Shown here: positions 16,158 to 24,947 of the stretch, one piece after another | Layout: every line of letters starts with the position of its first letter | Position numbering within the stretch: position 1 is the first letter of the stretch | Assembly (NCBI GenBank): GCA_025449935.1 | Contig: JANWIJ010000036.1 | Span: 1 to 61,109 of the forward strand | Direction of reading: 5' to 3' | DNA: 61,109 nucleotides | Source: Chitinophagaceae bacterium | GTDB lineage: Bacteria > Bacteroidota > Bacteroidia > Chitinophagales > Chitinophagaceae | Notes under the pieces: model-generated | Told to the model about the DNA's origin: nothing | The model's database searches: none | What the model saw: the letters and a program-made list of their open reading frames with translations, nothing else | Translations under genes and position numbers: made by a program

Positions 16158-17162
16158 ATGAAAATGCTTAACCTCTTCCGGTATTTATTACTGGCAATGA
16201 TACTATTGATAAATGCCCGGTGCAGCAAAGAATACTCAACCGCAGGTGGACCAGGTACCGGTGTACCACCGGGTGGTACCATCAACAGGCCCCCCCTGGC
16301 AAAAGCCGGCTCCGATCAAATCGTTACACTTCCTGCTAATAGTACCTCGCTGGATGGTAGCGGTTCTACCGATCCGGATAATAATATAAGCACCTATTCC
16401 TGGGCAAAAATAGGCGGCCCTTTATCCGGTAATATCAGCAATCCCACATCCATGCAAACACAAGTAACGAATCTGACGGAAGGGGTTTATCAATTTGAAT
16501 TAATAGTTACTGATGTAGCAGGTTTATCGGTAAAGGACACTGTAGCTGTAGATGTAAGGCAGCCATTAGTGGGACAGCCGCCAGTGGCCCTTGCCGGGCC
16601 TGATCAAACTATAACACTCCCTTTAAACAGCGTGGCACTCGATGGCAGCGCATCAAACGACCCTGACAATAATATAAGCTCGTATCAATGGAGAAAAGTT
16701 CAGGGGCCTGCGCCAGGGATAATCATAAATGCCAACGCCGTCCAGACCCAGGTAATGGGCCTGGTAACCGGAAGTTATTATTTCGAGCTAAAGGTGACAG
16801 ATGCAGGAGGACTATCGAATGCTGATACTGTGCAGGTAGTTGTAAACCCTCCTGCCTCAAATCAGGAAGTTATTTTTAACGATTTGACCTGGGTTTTTCC
16901 ATGGTATAATGCTGTTGCAGTGCCTGATTTCTATACTTACGTACCCCAGGGTACGGCCTTTGTGGTTTTTATTCGAAGAGGCAATGATACCACATGGGTA
17001 GAAGTACCGCCTATGTTGTGGGGAGGAAATCAGGGCGGCTCCTATGAGTACTATATCGAAAACAGACCAGATGGCGGCGGTATGTACAGCTTCGGCAGTT
17101 TATATATTTTTTATTATGGAAATGATGTTAGTGATAGACCGGATGTAAAAATTAAGTTCTGA
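16158..17162 (+). CDS. PKD-domain lipoprotein, two PKD repeats
   Basis: 334 aa from the ATG at 16158 (an upstream GTG at 16134 is in frame but gives an unusual leader). Lipoprotein signal with Cys22 after INAR. A Gly/Pro linker is followed by two PKD-like Ig folds (about 43-135 and 143-232), each with LDGS-(G/A)-S and DPDNNIS and each ending in YQFEL- or YYFEL-V-D. The last 95 residues form a separate domain shared with the next gene, starting near VIFNDLTWVFP and ending DRPDVKIKF. PKD folds usually mediate surface binding or spacing. The protein is expected at the outer face of the cell; what it binds is unknown. Confidence 0.8.
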   Translation: MKMLNLFRYLLLAMILLINARCSKEYSTAGGPGTGVPPGGTINRPPLAKAGSDQIVTLPANSTSLDGSGSTDPDNNISTYSWAKIGGPLSGNISNPTSMQTQVTNLTEGVYQFELIVTDVAGLSVKDTVAVDVRQPLVGQPPVALAGPDQTITLPLNSVALDGSASNDPDNNISSYQWRKVQGPAPGIIINANAVQTQVMGLVTGSYYFELKVTDAGGLSNADTVQVVVNPPASNQEVIFNDLTWVFPWYNAVAVPDFYTYVPQGTAFVVFIRRGNDTTWVEVPPMLWGGNQGGSYEYYIENRPDGGGMYSFGSLYIFYYGNDVSDRPDVKIKF

Positions 17163-17328
17163 TAACAATAACCAGTGTATAAAACTTTTTAGGAGCAAAT
17201 TCTATATGAATAGTATTCTAAAACCTGGCTATAAAGAAAATGTCAGTTTCAGTTGATTCTTGGTTTACTCTTTAGCACTAAACCTGGTTATATTTTTATA
17301 ATAACAATTAATAACTAAGCCTTCATTT

Positions 17329-18027
17329 ATGAAAAAGATTATGTTATTAGCCTGTTTTTCCGGATTGATGATTTTGTTCGTCGGTACAGGCTGTACAAAA
17401 GAGTTGCCTGGTACAGGTGCTGGTATTATTATCAATCCACCACCCGATATTATCAATCCACCACCCGCCAACCACCCCCCCGTGGCCAATGCGGGGATTG
17501 ATTTTACGGGAATATTATACAGCCCTGAAATGACATTAAGAGGGATCGCCAATGACCAGGATGGCAATTTGCTAAGTACAACCTGGACAAAAATAGCCGG
17601 GCCTGCCTGTAACATAATTTCTCCGCAAAATCTAACGACACCCGTTACCAATCTCAGTGTGGGAGACTATCAGTTTGAACTTTTAGTAAAAGATAGTCAG
17701 GCAGCAACCGGCAGAGATACAGTTGCTGTAAAAATTACCAGTATTGAACAAATAACAAGCCCCGTTAATCTCTTTAACTTAGGGTGGAGCTGCCCGATGG
17801 GTTGCACCATACCTATTTATAATATTTATTCACATTTACCATCAAATACGCCGATCCGGGTTTTCTTAAAATTTGTAAACGCTGCAACATGGCACGAAGC
17901 CGCACCCATCAGTCAATATTTGCCGAACAACTTGAGTTATTATTATGAGGTTGATGCCCAAAACACTATTTTACTATATACAGATTATGATATGAATACG
18001 AATGTGGATGTGCGGATTACCTTTTAA
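17329..18027 (+). CDS. PKD-domain lipoprotein, one PKD repeat
   Basis: 232 aa. Lipoprotein signal with Cys22 (FVGTGC), a proline-rich tether made of two INPPP words, a single PKD-like domain (about 49-138) with ANAGIDFTG, WTKIAGPACN and YQFELLVKD, and a C-terminal domain of about 90 residues. This last part aligns with that of the upstream gene: LFNLGWSCPM vs IFNDLTWVFP, FLKFVNAATWHE vs FIRRGNDTTWVE, and the ends NVDVRITF vs RPDVKIKF. It has two cysteines, in SCPMGC, that the longer paralogue lacks. The pair probably arose by tandem duplication with gain or loss of a PKD unit. The 166-nt spacer suggests separate or loosely coupled transcription. Confidence 0.8.
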   Translation: MKKIMLLACFSGLMILFVGTGCTKELPGTGAGIIINPPPDIINPPPANHPPVANAGIDFTGILYSPEMTLRGIANDQDGNLLSTTWTKIAGPACNIISPQNLTTPVTNLSVGDYQFELLVKDSQAATGRDTVAVKITSIEQITSPVNLFNLGWSCPMGCTIPIYNIYSHLPSNTPIRVFLKFVNAATWHEAAPISQYLPNNLSYYYEVDAQNTILLYTDYDMNTNVDVRITF

Positions 18028-18124
18028 AGTGATAAATTATAAAGGCACTCTTTTTTAACGCTGTTTGGTTGGTGCCAGTTGGAGTTAAAAATATGGTAGA
18101 ATCAGGAGCCCTGCAGAGATCCGC

Positions 18125-19336
18125 TCAGCTTCCTTTTTTTTTATTATGCCTTGTCGTGCTGTGACTACTGCTCTCACCCATATGCAGGGAGGTTGCCTTG
18201 GTTACCAGGTTATTCCCAAACTGGTTCTTAATATCATCCACTGCTTTATACAGGTTGAGTTTTTCGAGATTATTCTCGAACAAACTCATCTGCATCGTCA
18301 TCGGGATGAACTGGTTGAAACGAACGCCGAGTAACCGTACGGGCCTTCCCTTCTGGTAGGAACGGTTGAACAGGTCTTTTACTTTCGCGATCAGGACATC
18401 ATCAAGAGCGGTATAATCAACTGTTTCCTGCCTGGAAGTAGTTTCAAAATCGGAATAACGGATCTTAACAGTTACACATCCCGTTAATTTTTCATCCTCC
18501 CGCAATGAATAGGCTGTTTTTTCTGTCAGCCGCACCAGTTCTTTATGGAGAAAATCGGTATCGGTATAATCGGAATCAAAGGTGTTTTCATGACTCATGC
18601 TCTTTTGTTCCCAGTCCGTACTTATTTCGGCACTCCCGTGTCCGTGGGCCTTGTGCCATAATGCTTCCCCCCATTTACCGGCATACCGGGCCATCAGTTC
18701 AACGGGTGTTTTGGCAATGTCTTCAATCGTATAAATGCCGAAACTTTTTAATTGCTGCTCCGTTTGTTTACCAACTCCATTAATTTTCTCAATCCCGAGC
18801 GGCCATAGGAATTCTTTTTCTTTTCCATGCGGGATCTCCAGGAAACCATTGGGTTTTGCCTCATTGGTGGCCATTTTGCTGATGAACCTTGCCGAGGAAA
18901 GGCCGCAGGATATGGGCAGACCCGTTTCATCAATTATGTGTTGCCGTAATTCACCCGCATACTGGCTCACCCCAAAAAATTTATCCATCCCGGTGAGATC
19001 AATATAGAATTCATCAATGCTGGCTTTTTCAAACAAGGGTACTTTCGCGGAAATGATCTCTGTTACCCACCTGGAATATTTACTGTAGTCGCTGCGGCTG
19101 CTGTTGGTGACAATGGCATCGGGGCACAATTGCATGGCCTTCTTCATGGGCATAGCTGAATGAATGCCAAACTTCCGGGCTTCATAACTGCACGCCGCTA
19201 CTACACCTCTCTCATAACCTCCTACGAGGACAGGTTTTCCCCTGAGCGAAGGATTATTCCTTATTTCTACCGAAACAAAAAATGAGTCCAGGTCAAAATG
19301 GGCAATATGTCGGAGCTGATCGGGCAAAGCTTTCAA
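18125..19336 (-). CDS. dinB: DNA polymerase IV
   Basis: 403-aa Y-family translesion polymerase. Catalytic residues are visible: Asp15 in HFDLDSFFVSVE, and Asp108-Glu109 in ASIDEFYIDLTG. Next come the thumb helix-hairpin-helix (KINGVGKQTEQQLKSFGIY) and the little finger (about 240-350). QMSLF near the end of the little finger matches the beta-clamp binding motif Q-x-S/D-L-F. The tail is His/Ser/Lys-rich and ends KKKGS. No ATG lies in a suitable place; TTG at 19336 gives MKALPDQLRHIAHFDLDSFF and fits the family. No LexA-type box was recognised upstream, so damage control is not evident. Confidence 0.95.
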   Translation of the reverse strand: MKALPDQLRHIAHFDLDSFFVSVEIRNNPSLRGKPVLVGGYERGVVAACSYEARKFGIHSAMPMKKAMQLCPDAIVTNSSRSDYSKYSRWVTEIISAKVPLFEKASIDEFYIDLTGMDKFFGVSQYAGELRQHIIDETGLPISCGLSSARFISKMATNEAKPNGFLEIPHGKEKEFLWPLGIEKINGVGKQTEQQLKSFGIYTIEDIAKTPVELMARYAGKWGEALWHKAHGHGSAEISTDWEQKSMSHENTFDSDYTDTDFLHKELVRLTEKTAYSLREDEKLTGCVTVKIRYSDFETTSRQETVDYTALDDVLIAKVKDLFNRSYQKGRPVRLLGVRFNQFIPMTMQMSLFENNLEKLNLYKAVDDIKNQFGNNLVTKATSLHMGESSSHSTTRHNKKKGS

Positions 19337-19459
19337 AGTTACTATTAAGTCAGGAAGATGGAAAGTCAGCCAGACCGCAAGCAGGGAAGTAAAGAGAAAA
19401 GCTATGCCAACAGGCTATCTCCCCGGTCATTCCGTCTTCCGGGCTTTCGCGCTGTGCAC

Positions 19460-19467
19460 TATATTTG
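19460..19467 (+). promoter_or_regulatory. TAnnTTTG box before the 157-aa gene
   Basis: A perfect TATATTTG ends four bases before the ATG at 19472. A degenerate CTTCCGGGCTTTCG word repeat lies just upstream. Leaderless transcription would follow if the box is used. Confidence 0.4.
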
Positions 19468-19471
19468 AAGT

Positions 19472-19945
19472 ATGAACTTCGAATGGCTGAAGACAGGGAT
19501 CGGGCCCCTGAAAGACCTACTGACTTTCCTGACGCAGGAGGGCAAAACAAATGATATATTGAAAAAGCAGGTACTGCGGGAACTCCGGAACAACCTGAAT
19601 ATTTTTCACAATGCTTTCCTGAATAATGTTTCCCCGGACGTGATGATTGATATGCTCAGCAATGACACCATTAAAAAAGCAGTGGAGAATAATTTCAAAT
19701 TTAAGAAGCTAAAGCCCGGCACGATCGAGCCTTACCATATAAAAGATGACCGCAACAAAAAATATACGGGGTGGGATGCAGACAAACTGGTTGATAAGAT
19801 CGATGAGAAGATCGAGGAACTGAAGAATATCAAAAAGATGAACAACAACTCGGTAGAAAAAGTAAAAAATAATGTCTCGCTTATGCTCAGTAATCTCTAT
19901 TACCGGATGAAACTGCTGGCGGATTTTATCAAGGGCCCGAAATAA
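19472..19945 (+). CDS. Hypothetical protein, helical and lysine-rich
   Basis: 157 aa, family not recognised. No signal peptide, membrane segment or cysteine. The protein is rich in Lys, Asn and Leu with long amphipathic stretches (residues 1-50 and about 100-150), which predicts an all-alpha fold. A middle segment, TIEPYHIKDDRNKKYTGWD, is the only loop-like region. The C-terminal half (DKLVDKIDEKIEELKNIKK) could form a coiled coil. Codon use is like that of the neighbours. It is divergent from dinB and stands alone, with a start-proximal promoter box. Confidence 0.75.
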   Translation: MNFEWLKTGIGPLKDLLTFLTQEGKTNDILKKQVLRELRNNLNIFHNAFLNNVSPDVMIDMLSNDTIKKAVENNFKFKKLKPGTIEPYHIKDDRNKKYTGWDADKLVDKIDEKIEELKNIKKMNNNSVEKVKNNVSLMLSNLYYRMKLLADFIKGPK

Positions 19946-20031
19946 AGGCTATTTTGATAGTATTAAAATGTGAAAATAGAATTCATGCTGTATTGATTCC
20001 CCCATTTACCCTATTCCCGCGTTCACATTCT

Positions 20032-20547
20032 TTACAGGTAAATCTCCAGCAGTCCATCCGGCAAGTCTACCAGTACTTCTTTTTTTTTATGATTTACTTT
20101 TTGCAGGGACTCCTCATGAAGCGGTATCAGCACTTCCTTTCCCTTAATCTCCAGCCGGCAAAGCAGTTGATGCGGTTGTTCGATCAGTTCCAGGATTTCG
20201 CCCAGGGGTTCATTAAGATGGATGATCATATAGCCCAGTAAACTGGCCGGCGCAGTTTTGGCCGCAAATTTTTTAAAATCCGTTTCAGGTACCCATATTT
20301 CCTTTTGGGTGAATGGCCTGGCTGCTTCACGGGTATTGATTCCTTCCAGTTTCAGGAAGACTTCTGCTTCGTTCTTAATTTTTGTTGTTTCGATAAACCA
20401 GGGAAGGAACGAGTTTTTCTTTTCTTCTGTGTAAATGGCCTGCAAACCTTTCAGCGATGTTTTTTTCCCCAAACCATGTTTAAGCAAAAGTTCCCCGTTC
20501 AGGCCATGAACAGCTACCAGCTTTCCTATTTTAAAATACTCAACCAC
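20032..20547 (-). CDS. rimM: Ribosome maturation factor RimM
   Basis: 171 aa. RimM binds ribosomal protein S19 and helps 30S head assembly. The N-terminal RimM beta-barrel (about 4-85) starts YFKIGKLVAVHGLNGELLLK, and the PRC-barrel domain (about 95-170) has LLGYMIIHLNEPLGEILELI and the closing EVLVDLPDGLLEIYL. The start is a GTG at 20547; the nearby ATG is out of frame, and the GTG matches where family members begin. It lies 209 nt downstream of rpsP, with a strong terminator in between, so it is transcribed by read-through or separately. trmD and rplS, the usual next genes, are not here. Confidence 0.94.
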   Translation of the reverse strand: MVEYFKIGKLVAVHGLNGELLLKHGLGKKTSLKGLQAIYTEEKKNSFLPWFIETTKIKNEAEVFLKLEGINTREAARPFTQKEIWVPETDFKKFAAKTAPASLLGYMIIHLNEPLGEILELIEQPHQLLCRLEIKGKEVLIPLHEESLQKVNHKKKEVLVDLPDGLLEIYL

Positions 20548-20679
20548 GGATTCATATGATTTAACTGGGTTAACAGGTGCATGGCCTTCTAAAAAGCGTT
20601 TTCAACTGATAGCCTTAAATTGATGTCTTGAAAATAATCAACGGAATGTATTTACGTCGTTTCATCTGCCCCCAAAAAA

Positions 20680-20710
20680 AATCCCGTTTCGCTTTAGACG
20701 AGACGGGATT
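20680..20710 (-). terminator. Rho-independent terminator after rpsP
   Basis: A 12-bp stem (AATCCCGTCTCG / CGAAACGGGATT in minus-strand sense, one G-U pair) with a 7-nt loop is followed on the minus strand by a run of seven T. It sits 46 nt after the rpsP stop and before rimM. Confidence 0.9.
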
Positions 20711-20756
20711 CATGAACTTTCAGGATGCGGAATTGTACCGGGGATTGCCGGTATAT

Positions 20757-21203
20757 TTATCCTTCGCTGCCGCCTTCACCTTCAGTCTTTCTTTCGGGTC
20801 TGCGACCCGGCATAGGACGTCTGGCTCTTTTGTTGCGGTAGGCATCTTCCTGGCGTTTTTTCACCTGGGCTTCATGCTCTGCACTCCACTTGGTGAATTT
20901 TTCCATCGCTGTCGCATCATCAAACAAACCCAGGGTTACTCCGCGAAGCAGGTGTTTCAGGTATAATACACCCTTAAAGCTAAGGATACGGCGAACCGTG
21001 TCGGTGGGTGTAGCACCTTTGTTCAGCCACTCCAATGCTTTCTGACGGTCAAGCTGAATAGTAGCCGGAACAGTCAGTGGATTGTAAGTACCTAATTTCT
21101 GGATGAATTTGCCATCCCGGGGTGCCCGGGCATCAGCAATAACGATGAAGTAGAAGGGTCTCTTTTTGGACCCGTGTCTCTGAAGACGGATTTTGGCTGA
21201 CAT
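20757..21203 (-). CDS. rpsP: 30S ribosomal protein S16
   Basis: 148 aa from the ATG at 21203 ([18 protein letters not shown]); the longer in-frame reading upstream includes the promoter and is not coding. The S16 core (1-80) has the family opening, [19 protein letters not shown] and YNPL. The C-terminal extension (about 100-148) is basic and low-complexity ([17 protein letters not shown], then a Gly/Glu tail), longer than the ~80-aa E. coli protein but common in Bacteroidota. It is the first gene after a strong candidate promoter and is followed by a terminator. Confidence 0.97.
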   Translation of the reverse strand: MSAKIRLQRHGSKKRPFYFIVIADARAPRDGKFIQKLGTYNPLTVPATIQLDRQKALEWLNKGATPTDTVRRILSFKGVLYLKHLLRGVTLGLFDDATAMEKFTKWSAEHEAQVKKRQEDAYRNKRARRPMPGRRPERKTEGEGGSEG

Positions 21204-21242
21204 TAAATAGAAATTTAACGTTGTTAAACAATAATTGTTAGC

Positions 21243-21258
21243 TCCGGTTGAAACCGGA
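21243..21258 (-). promoter_or_regulatory. 5' leader hairpin of rpsP
   Basis: TCCGGT-TTCA-ACCGGA (minus-strand sense) forms a 6-bp stem with a tetraloop at the very 5' end of the predicted rpsP transcript. It could stabilise the message or serve as a ribosomal-protein autoregulatory element. Confidence 0.4.
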
Positions 21259-21261
21259 CAG

Positions 21262-21291
21262 CAAATATAGGCAAAAAGGAACAAGGAACAA
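21262..21291 (-). promoter_or_regulatory. Promoter of rpsP
   Basis: On the minus strand, TTG (21291-21289), a 19-nt spacer and a perfect TATATTTG (21269-21262) match the Bacteroidota -33/-7 promoter. The start point would be near 21257, about 55 nt before the rpsP ATG. This is the best-formed promoter in the window. Confidence 0.65.
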
Positions 21292-21362
21292 GGCCGGTGA
21301 AAAAGGCCAGGCGGACCAGGGGCAGTTCACGGAACCAGGTTTCAGGGGTCAGCGGAGCCCAA

Positions 21363-22688
21363 TTACCTCTTCATCCCCGGCATCATCCTTCCCAAAGCTC
21401 CCATCTTGTTCATATTCTTCATCATGCCCCGCATCTGCTCAAATTGCTTCATAAAGTTGTTGACTTCCTGGATGTCTTTGCCGGAGCCTTTGGCAATACG
21501 TTTTTTGCGGTTACCGTCAATCAGGTCCGGGTCCGATCTTTCTTCAGGGGTCATTGAGTTGATCATGGCTTCTATGCCTTTGAAAGAATCGTCATTGATA
21601 TCAATATCTTTTATTTTACTGCCCACACCCGGAATCATTCCCAGCATATCCTTCATATTACCCATCTTTTTGATGGCTTCCAGCTGTGTTTTGAAATCGG
21701 CAAAATCAAATTTATTCTTACGGATTTTTGCTTCCAGTTTTTTAGCAGCTACTTCATCAAACTGTTCCTGGGCTTTTTCTACCAACGAAGTGATATCTCC
21801 CATGCCGAGGATACGTTGGGCCATCCTTTCCGGGTAGAAAACATCCAGGGTATCCATTTTTTCCCCGCTGCTGGTGAATTTGATGGGTTTGTCAACGGTG
21901 TATTTAATTGAGAGGGCGGCACCGCCCCTGGTATCGCCATCCAGTTTGGTTAATACCACCCCGGTAAAGTCGAGACGCTCATTAAATGCTTTAGCGGTAT
22001 TCACGGCATCCTGGCCCGTCATGCTATCCACAACGAATAGTATTTCCTGCGGGCTCACCGCATTCTTTATATTGGCGACCTCGGTCATCATTACTTCATC
22101 TACCGCCAGCCGCCCGGCCGTATCAATGATAAGTACATTCTTGTTTTTACTGCGGGCCTCTTTGACTGCATTGCGAGCAATATCAACCGCATCCTTATTT
22201 TCCAGTTCAATGTGAACGTCTACCCCGATCTGTTCACCCAGTACCCGCAATTGTTCCATCGCCGCGGGACGATATATATCCGCGGCCACCAGCAATGGAG
22301 AAAGTCCCTTTTTTGTTTTCAGGAAGTTGGCCAGTTTTCCGCTAAAAGTGGTTTTTCCGCTACCCTGCAGACCGGCGATAAGTATCACGGCCGGGTTTCC
22401 TTTGGCATTGAAGGTGGCTTCCTGGCCCCCCATCAACTCCACCAGCTCATCTTTGACAATCTTTGTCATCAGCTGGCCGGGAGAAATAGAGTTGATCACC
22501 TTTTCCCCGGTCGCCTTATCCTTGACTTTATCGGTAAACTCTTTGGCTATTTTATAATTTACATCTGCATCCACCAATGCCCGGCGTATCTCTTTAATCG
22601 TAGTGGCAATATTGAGCTCAGTGATGCGGCCCTGCCCTTTAAGGTTCTTAAAAGCGGATTCTAATTTCTCTTGTAATGAATTAAACAT
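21363..22688 (-). CDS. ffh: Signal recognition particle protein Ffh
   Basis: 441 aa. GTPase that, with 4.5S RNA, binds signal sequences emerging from ribosomes and delivers them to FtsY. N domain about 1-85, G domain about 86-295 with GLQGSGKTTFSGKLA, LIIDTAGR and LTKLDGDTRGG, and the methionine-rich M domain (about 325-441) with KMGNMKDMLGMIPGVG and the GSGKDIQEVNNFMKQF RNA-contact helix, ending MMPGMKR. Length is typical. Downstream lies the rpsP unit; upstream a terminator separates it from the sigma factor gene. Confidence 0.98.
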   Translation of the reverse strand: MFNSLQEKLESAFKNLKGQGRITELNIATTIKEIRRALVDADVNYKIAKEFTDKVKDKATGEKVINSISPGQLMTKIVKDELVELMGGQEATFNAKGNPAVILIAGLQGSGKTTFSGKLANFLKTKKGLSPLLVAADIYRPAAMEQLRVLGEQIGVDVHIELENKDAVDIARNAVKEARSKNKNVLIIDTAGRLAVDEVMMTEVANIKNAVSPQEILFVVDSMTGQDAVNTAKAFNERLDFTGVVLTKLDGDTRGGAALSIKYTVDKPIKFTSSGEKMDTLDVFYPERMAQRILGMGDITSLVEKAQEQFDEVAAKKLEAKIRKNKFDFADFKTQLEAIKKMGNMKDMLGMIPGVGSKIKDIDINDDSFKGIEAMINSMTPEERSDPDLIDGNRKKRIAKGSGKDIQEVNNFMKQFEQMRGMMKNMNKMGALGRMMPGMKR

Positions 22689-22715
22689 AGTTCACAAATT
22701 TCACTTCACATAATG

Positions 22716-22746
22716 TAAAAAGTGAACATCAAATGTTCACTTTTTA
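22716..22746 (-). terminator. Terminator of the primary sigma gene
   Basis: A perfect 14-bp inverted repeat (arms TAAAAAGTGAACAT / ATGTTCACTTTTTA) with a 3-nt loop. Because the arm is A-rich on one side and T-rich on the other it can act in both directions; here it ends the minus-strand sigma gene. Confidence 0.85.
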
Positions 22747-22780
22747 AAGAATTGCGAAGATACGTAGTGTATAAATTATA

Positions 22781-23650
22781 TCATGCGCCTAAATAGGTTC
22801 TTAAGAGTTTACAACGATTGGATGTTTTAAGTTTTGTGATTGCCTTGTCCTTAATCTGCCGGACTCTTTCCCGGGTCAGGTTGAACTTATCGCCGATATC
22901 TTCCAGGCTCATGGGGTGATCAACGCCAATTCCAAAGAAAAAGCAGATGACCTCTTTTTGTCTTTCGGTCAGGGTTTTTAAGGAGCGGTCAATCTCGGTT
23001 TTTAAAGACTCCTTATGATCCAGCTCATTATCCGTTTTTTCGGCATTCGGATTTTCCAGGATGTCAATCAGGGTGTTTTCCTCGCCTTCCGACAGGGGAG
23101 AGTCCATGCTGATGTGCCGGGAGTTGATACCCAGGGTTGAAGCCACTTCTTCCAGGTCCATTTGCAATACTTCGGCCAGCTCTTCCGCAGAAGGTTCTCT
23201 TTCAAACTGTTGTTCCAGCAGCGAATAAGCTTTTTGGATGCGGTTAGTTAAACCCACCTTGTTCAGTGGCAAACGAACGATCCTCGATTGTTCGGCCAGT
23301 GCCTGTAAAATGCTCTGGCGGATCCACCAAACGGCGTAGGAGATGAATTTGAAACCACGGGTTTCATCAAACCGCTGGGCGGCTTTGATCAGGCCCAGGT
23401 TTCCTTCATTAATCAGGTCGGGAAGTGATAAGCCCTGGTTCTGGTACTGTTTGGCCACAGATACAACGAAACGGAGGTTCGCCTTGGTAAGCCTGTCCAA
23501 TGACTTCTGGCATCCTTGTTTGATAAGGGTGGCTAATTTGACCTCTTCTTCGGGGGTAATGAGTTCGACTTTGCCGATCTCCTGTAAGTACTTTTCAAGG
23601 CTTTGCGATTCACGATTCGTAATAGACTTCGTGATCTTGAGTTGTCTCAT
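22781..23650 (-). CDS. rpoD: RNA polymerase primary sigma factor
   Basis: 289 aa from [18 protein letters not shown], the usual Bacteroidota start (an ATG six bases upstream is also in frame). Region 1.2 ([20 protein letters not shown]), region 2 ([37 protein letters not shown]), region 3 and region 4 with the helix-turn-helix [20 protein letters not shown] are all present. It lacks region 1.1 and the large non-conserved insert of E. coli RpoD, as is normal for this phylum, whose primary sigma recognises TTTG and TAnnTTTG. The gene is monocistronic, with a terminator downstream and a long leader. Confidence 0.96.
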   Translation of the reverse strand: MRQLKITKSITNRESQSLEKYLQEIGKVELITPEEEVKLATLIKQGCQKSLDRLTKANLRFVVSVAKQYQNQGLSLPDLINEGNLGLIKAAQRFDETRGFKFISYAVWWIRQSILQALAEQSRIVRLPLNKVGLTNRIQKAYSLLEQQFEREPSAEELAEVLQMDLEEVASTLGINSRHISMDSPLSEGEENTLIDILENPNAEKTDNELDHKESLKTEIDRSLKTLTERQKEVICFFFGIGVDHPMSLEDIGDKFNLTRERVRQIKDKAITKLKTSNRCKLLRTYLGA

Positions 23651-23961
23651 GCTCATAGGTATGGTTTTAAATGGTGTATTTTAAGGGTTAAAGAATTACA
23701 GTATTGGTTCGACCTTATACTCTAAAAATACCCACCACAATGTCATTCGTTGTCCAGAAAACATTGAACTTCAAGGCAATTTAACCAAATCGCCAATATC
23801 ACCCAAATATATTTTGGTAACTCTTTAACGTTTTGAGGCCCTATTTATTTTCCTGGCCCCAACTACTGCTTAAAAAGGGGAAAAATAACAGGGAAAATAT
23901 TTTGTCGCAACCATTATTTCTCTATTATTGCAGCAGTCGCCATGTTTGTGGTGCATGAAGA
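23651..23961. other. Intergenic region between rpoD and the START-like gene
   Basis: About 310 nt without a convincing gene. It carries a perfect minus-strand TATATTTG at 23811-23804, about 153 nt before the sigma start, set inside the imperfect dyad CCAAATATATTTTGG. For the plus-strand gene only weak boxes are visible (TATTATTG near 23930). No small coding frame with good context was seen. Confidence 0.6.
23804..23811 (-). promoter_or_regulatory. Candidate -7 box for rpoD
   Basis: A perfect TATATTTG on the minus strand. No clear TTG appears 17-23 nt upstream, so the call is tentative. The resulting leader would be about 145 nt. Confidence 0.35.
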
Positions 23962-24339
23962 ATGAGTAAACAATTATACACCCTGGAATTCCCGGTTCGC
24001 TGTTCACCCCCTATCCTGTACGAATTTCTCTCTACCCCGGCCGGGCTTGGGGAATGGTTTGCTGATAAAGTTGATGAAAGAGATGGCATATTTTATTTTG
24101 GCTGGAACGGCGCGTTTGAAAAAGCCGACCTGCTGGAAAAAGAACAGGATAAATTTATCCGCTTTCACTGGCTGACAGCCCCCAAAGAAGAATTTTTTGA
24201 GTTCCAGATTGATAAATCCGAGATCACTAACCAAACCATACTGGTGATTAAAGATTTTGCGGAGAAAAAAGATATTAAGGATCAGAGCATGTTATGGGAT
24301 TACCAGGTAAAAGAACTTTTTCATCGCCTGGGAAATTAA
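23962..24339 (+). CDS. START-like (SRPBCC) domain protein
   Basis: 125 aa forming one helix-grip fold: an opening strand YTLEFPVRCSPPILYEFLST, then LGEWFADKVDERDGIFYFGW, a pairing strand FIRFHWL and a C-terminal helix DYQVKELFHRLGN. It belongs to a START-like family common in Bacteroidota that resembles AHSA1-type proteins. Such folds bind hydrophobic ligands or chaperone partners; the ligand here is unknown. No signal peptide, so cytoplasmic. The ATG at 23962 gives the family start MSKQLYTLEFPV. Its stop overlaps the convergent downstream gene by four bases. Confidence 0.82.
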   Translation: MSKQLYTLEFPVRCSPPILYEFLSTPAGLGEWFADKVDERDGIFYFGWNGAFEKADLLEKEQDKFIRFHWLTAPKEEFFEFQIDKSEITNQTILVIKDFAEKKDIKDQSMLWDYQVKELFHRLGN

Positions 24340-24947
24340 TCTGCCAATATTTCAAGCACCTGCTGAAAATGGCTCAACAGGATTTCATCCGCGCTATCCC
24401 ACAAAGACAAGGGGATTTTTTGTGATAATTTAATGAACGGGTTTCCCCGGATCATTTCTCCAAATTCTCTATTACCCAAACCAGCAACCGGCAAATAATT
24501 GTCCGGCTCAAAATGATGCTGCCACGCATCCTCGTTTACACAGTAATAAAAAGATTTTTCCTTTAACGCGTGCTCAGCAGCTATAACCTTTTCACTGAAT
24601 GATTCTTTAAACCTGCCGGACAAATGAAGCGTGATGCTGAAAAAGTTACCCCACCAGAACATGGACCGGATGAGAAAAATGTTTTCTTTATCAAATAGTC
24701 TTGGATAGTCCAGCACCAGGTAAGGCAGACCCAGGTAATTTTCTCCCCTTGAAATTTTTGGGGATGTATTAATAACTTCAGCCGGTAACCGGGATGAAAT
24801 GGATTGCAAACAGGTTTGTTGTTTTTCCTGGAGGGTTCCAAGCAAGAGCAGGGCTTTTTGGAGAATGGCATTCTTTGTTAAAATCATACCGGCATTGGTG
24901 ACCAGTTCCATCTCCGTTGGTGAAAGCCTTATTTTTGCTTCATTCAT
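24336..24947 (-). CDS. Conserved hypothetical protein
   Basis: 203 aa, not recognised. No signal peptide or membrane helix; a Trp/Phe-rich core segment (MFWWGNFFSITLHLSG near 118-133) looks like a buried beta structure. The N-terminus (IRLSPTEMELVTNAGMILTK) and C-terminus (DEILLSHFQQVLEILAD) are helical. Its 3' end overlaps the START-like gene by four bases, and its start is only 13 nt from the divergent permease gene. A TATCTTTA box ends four bases before the ATG, close to the TAnnTTTG consensus. Confidence 0.72.
   Translation of the reverse strand: MNEAKIRLSPTEMELVTNAGMILTKNAILQKALLLLGTLQEKQQTCLQSISSRLPAEVINTSPKISRGENYLGLPYLVLDYPRLFDKENIFLIRSMFWWGNFFSITLHLSGRFKESFSEKVIAAEHALKEKSFYYCVNEDAWQHHFEPDNYLPVAGLGNREFGEMIRGNPFIKLSQKIPLSLWDSADEILLSHFQQVLEILAD

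Noticed and set aside
20757-21284. Longer start for S16
   Set aside because: The extra part spans the leader hairpin and promoter, and S16 proteins begin at MSAKIRL or an equivalent.
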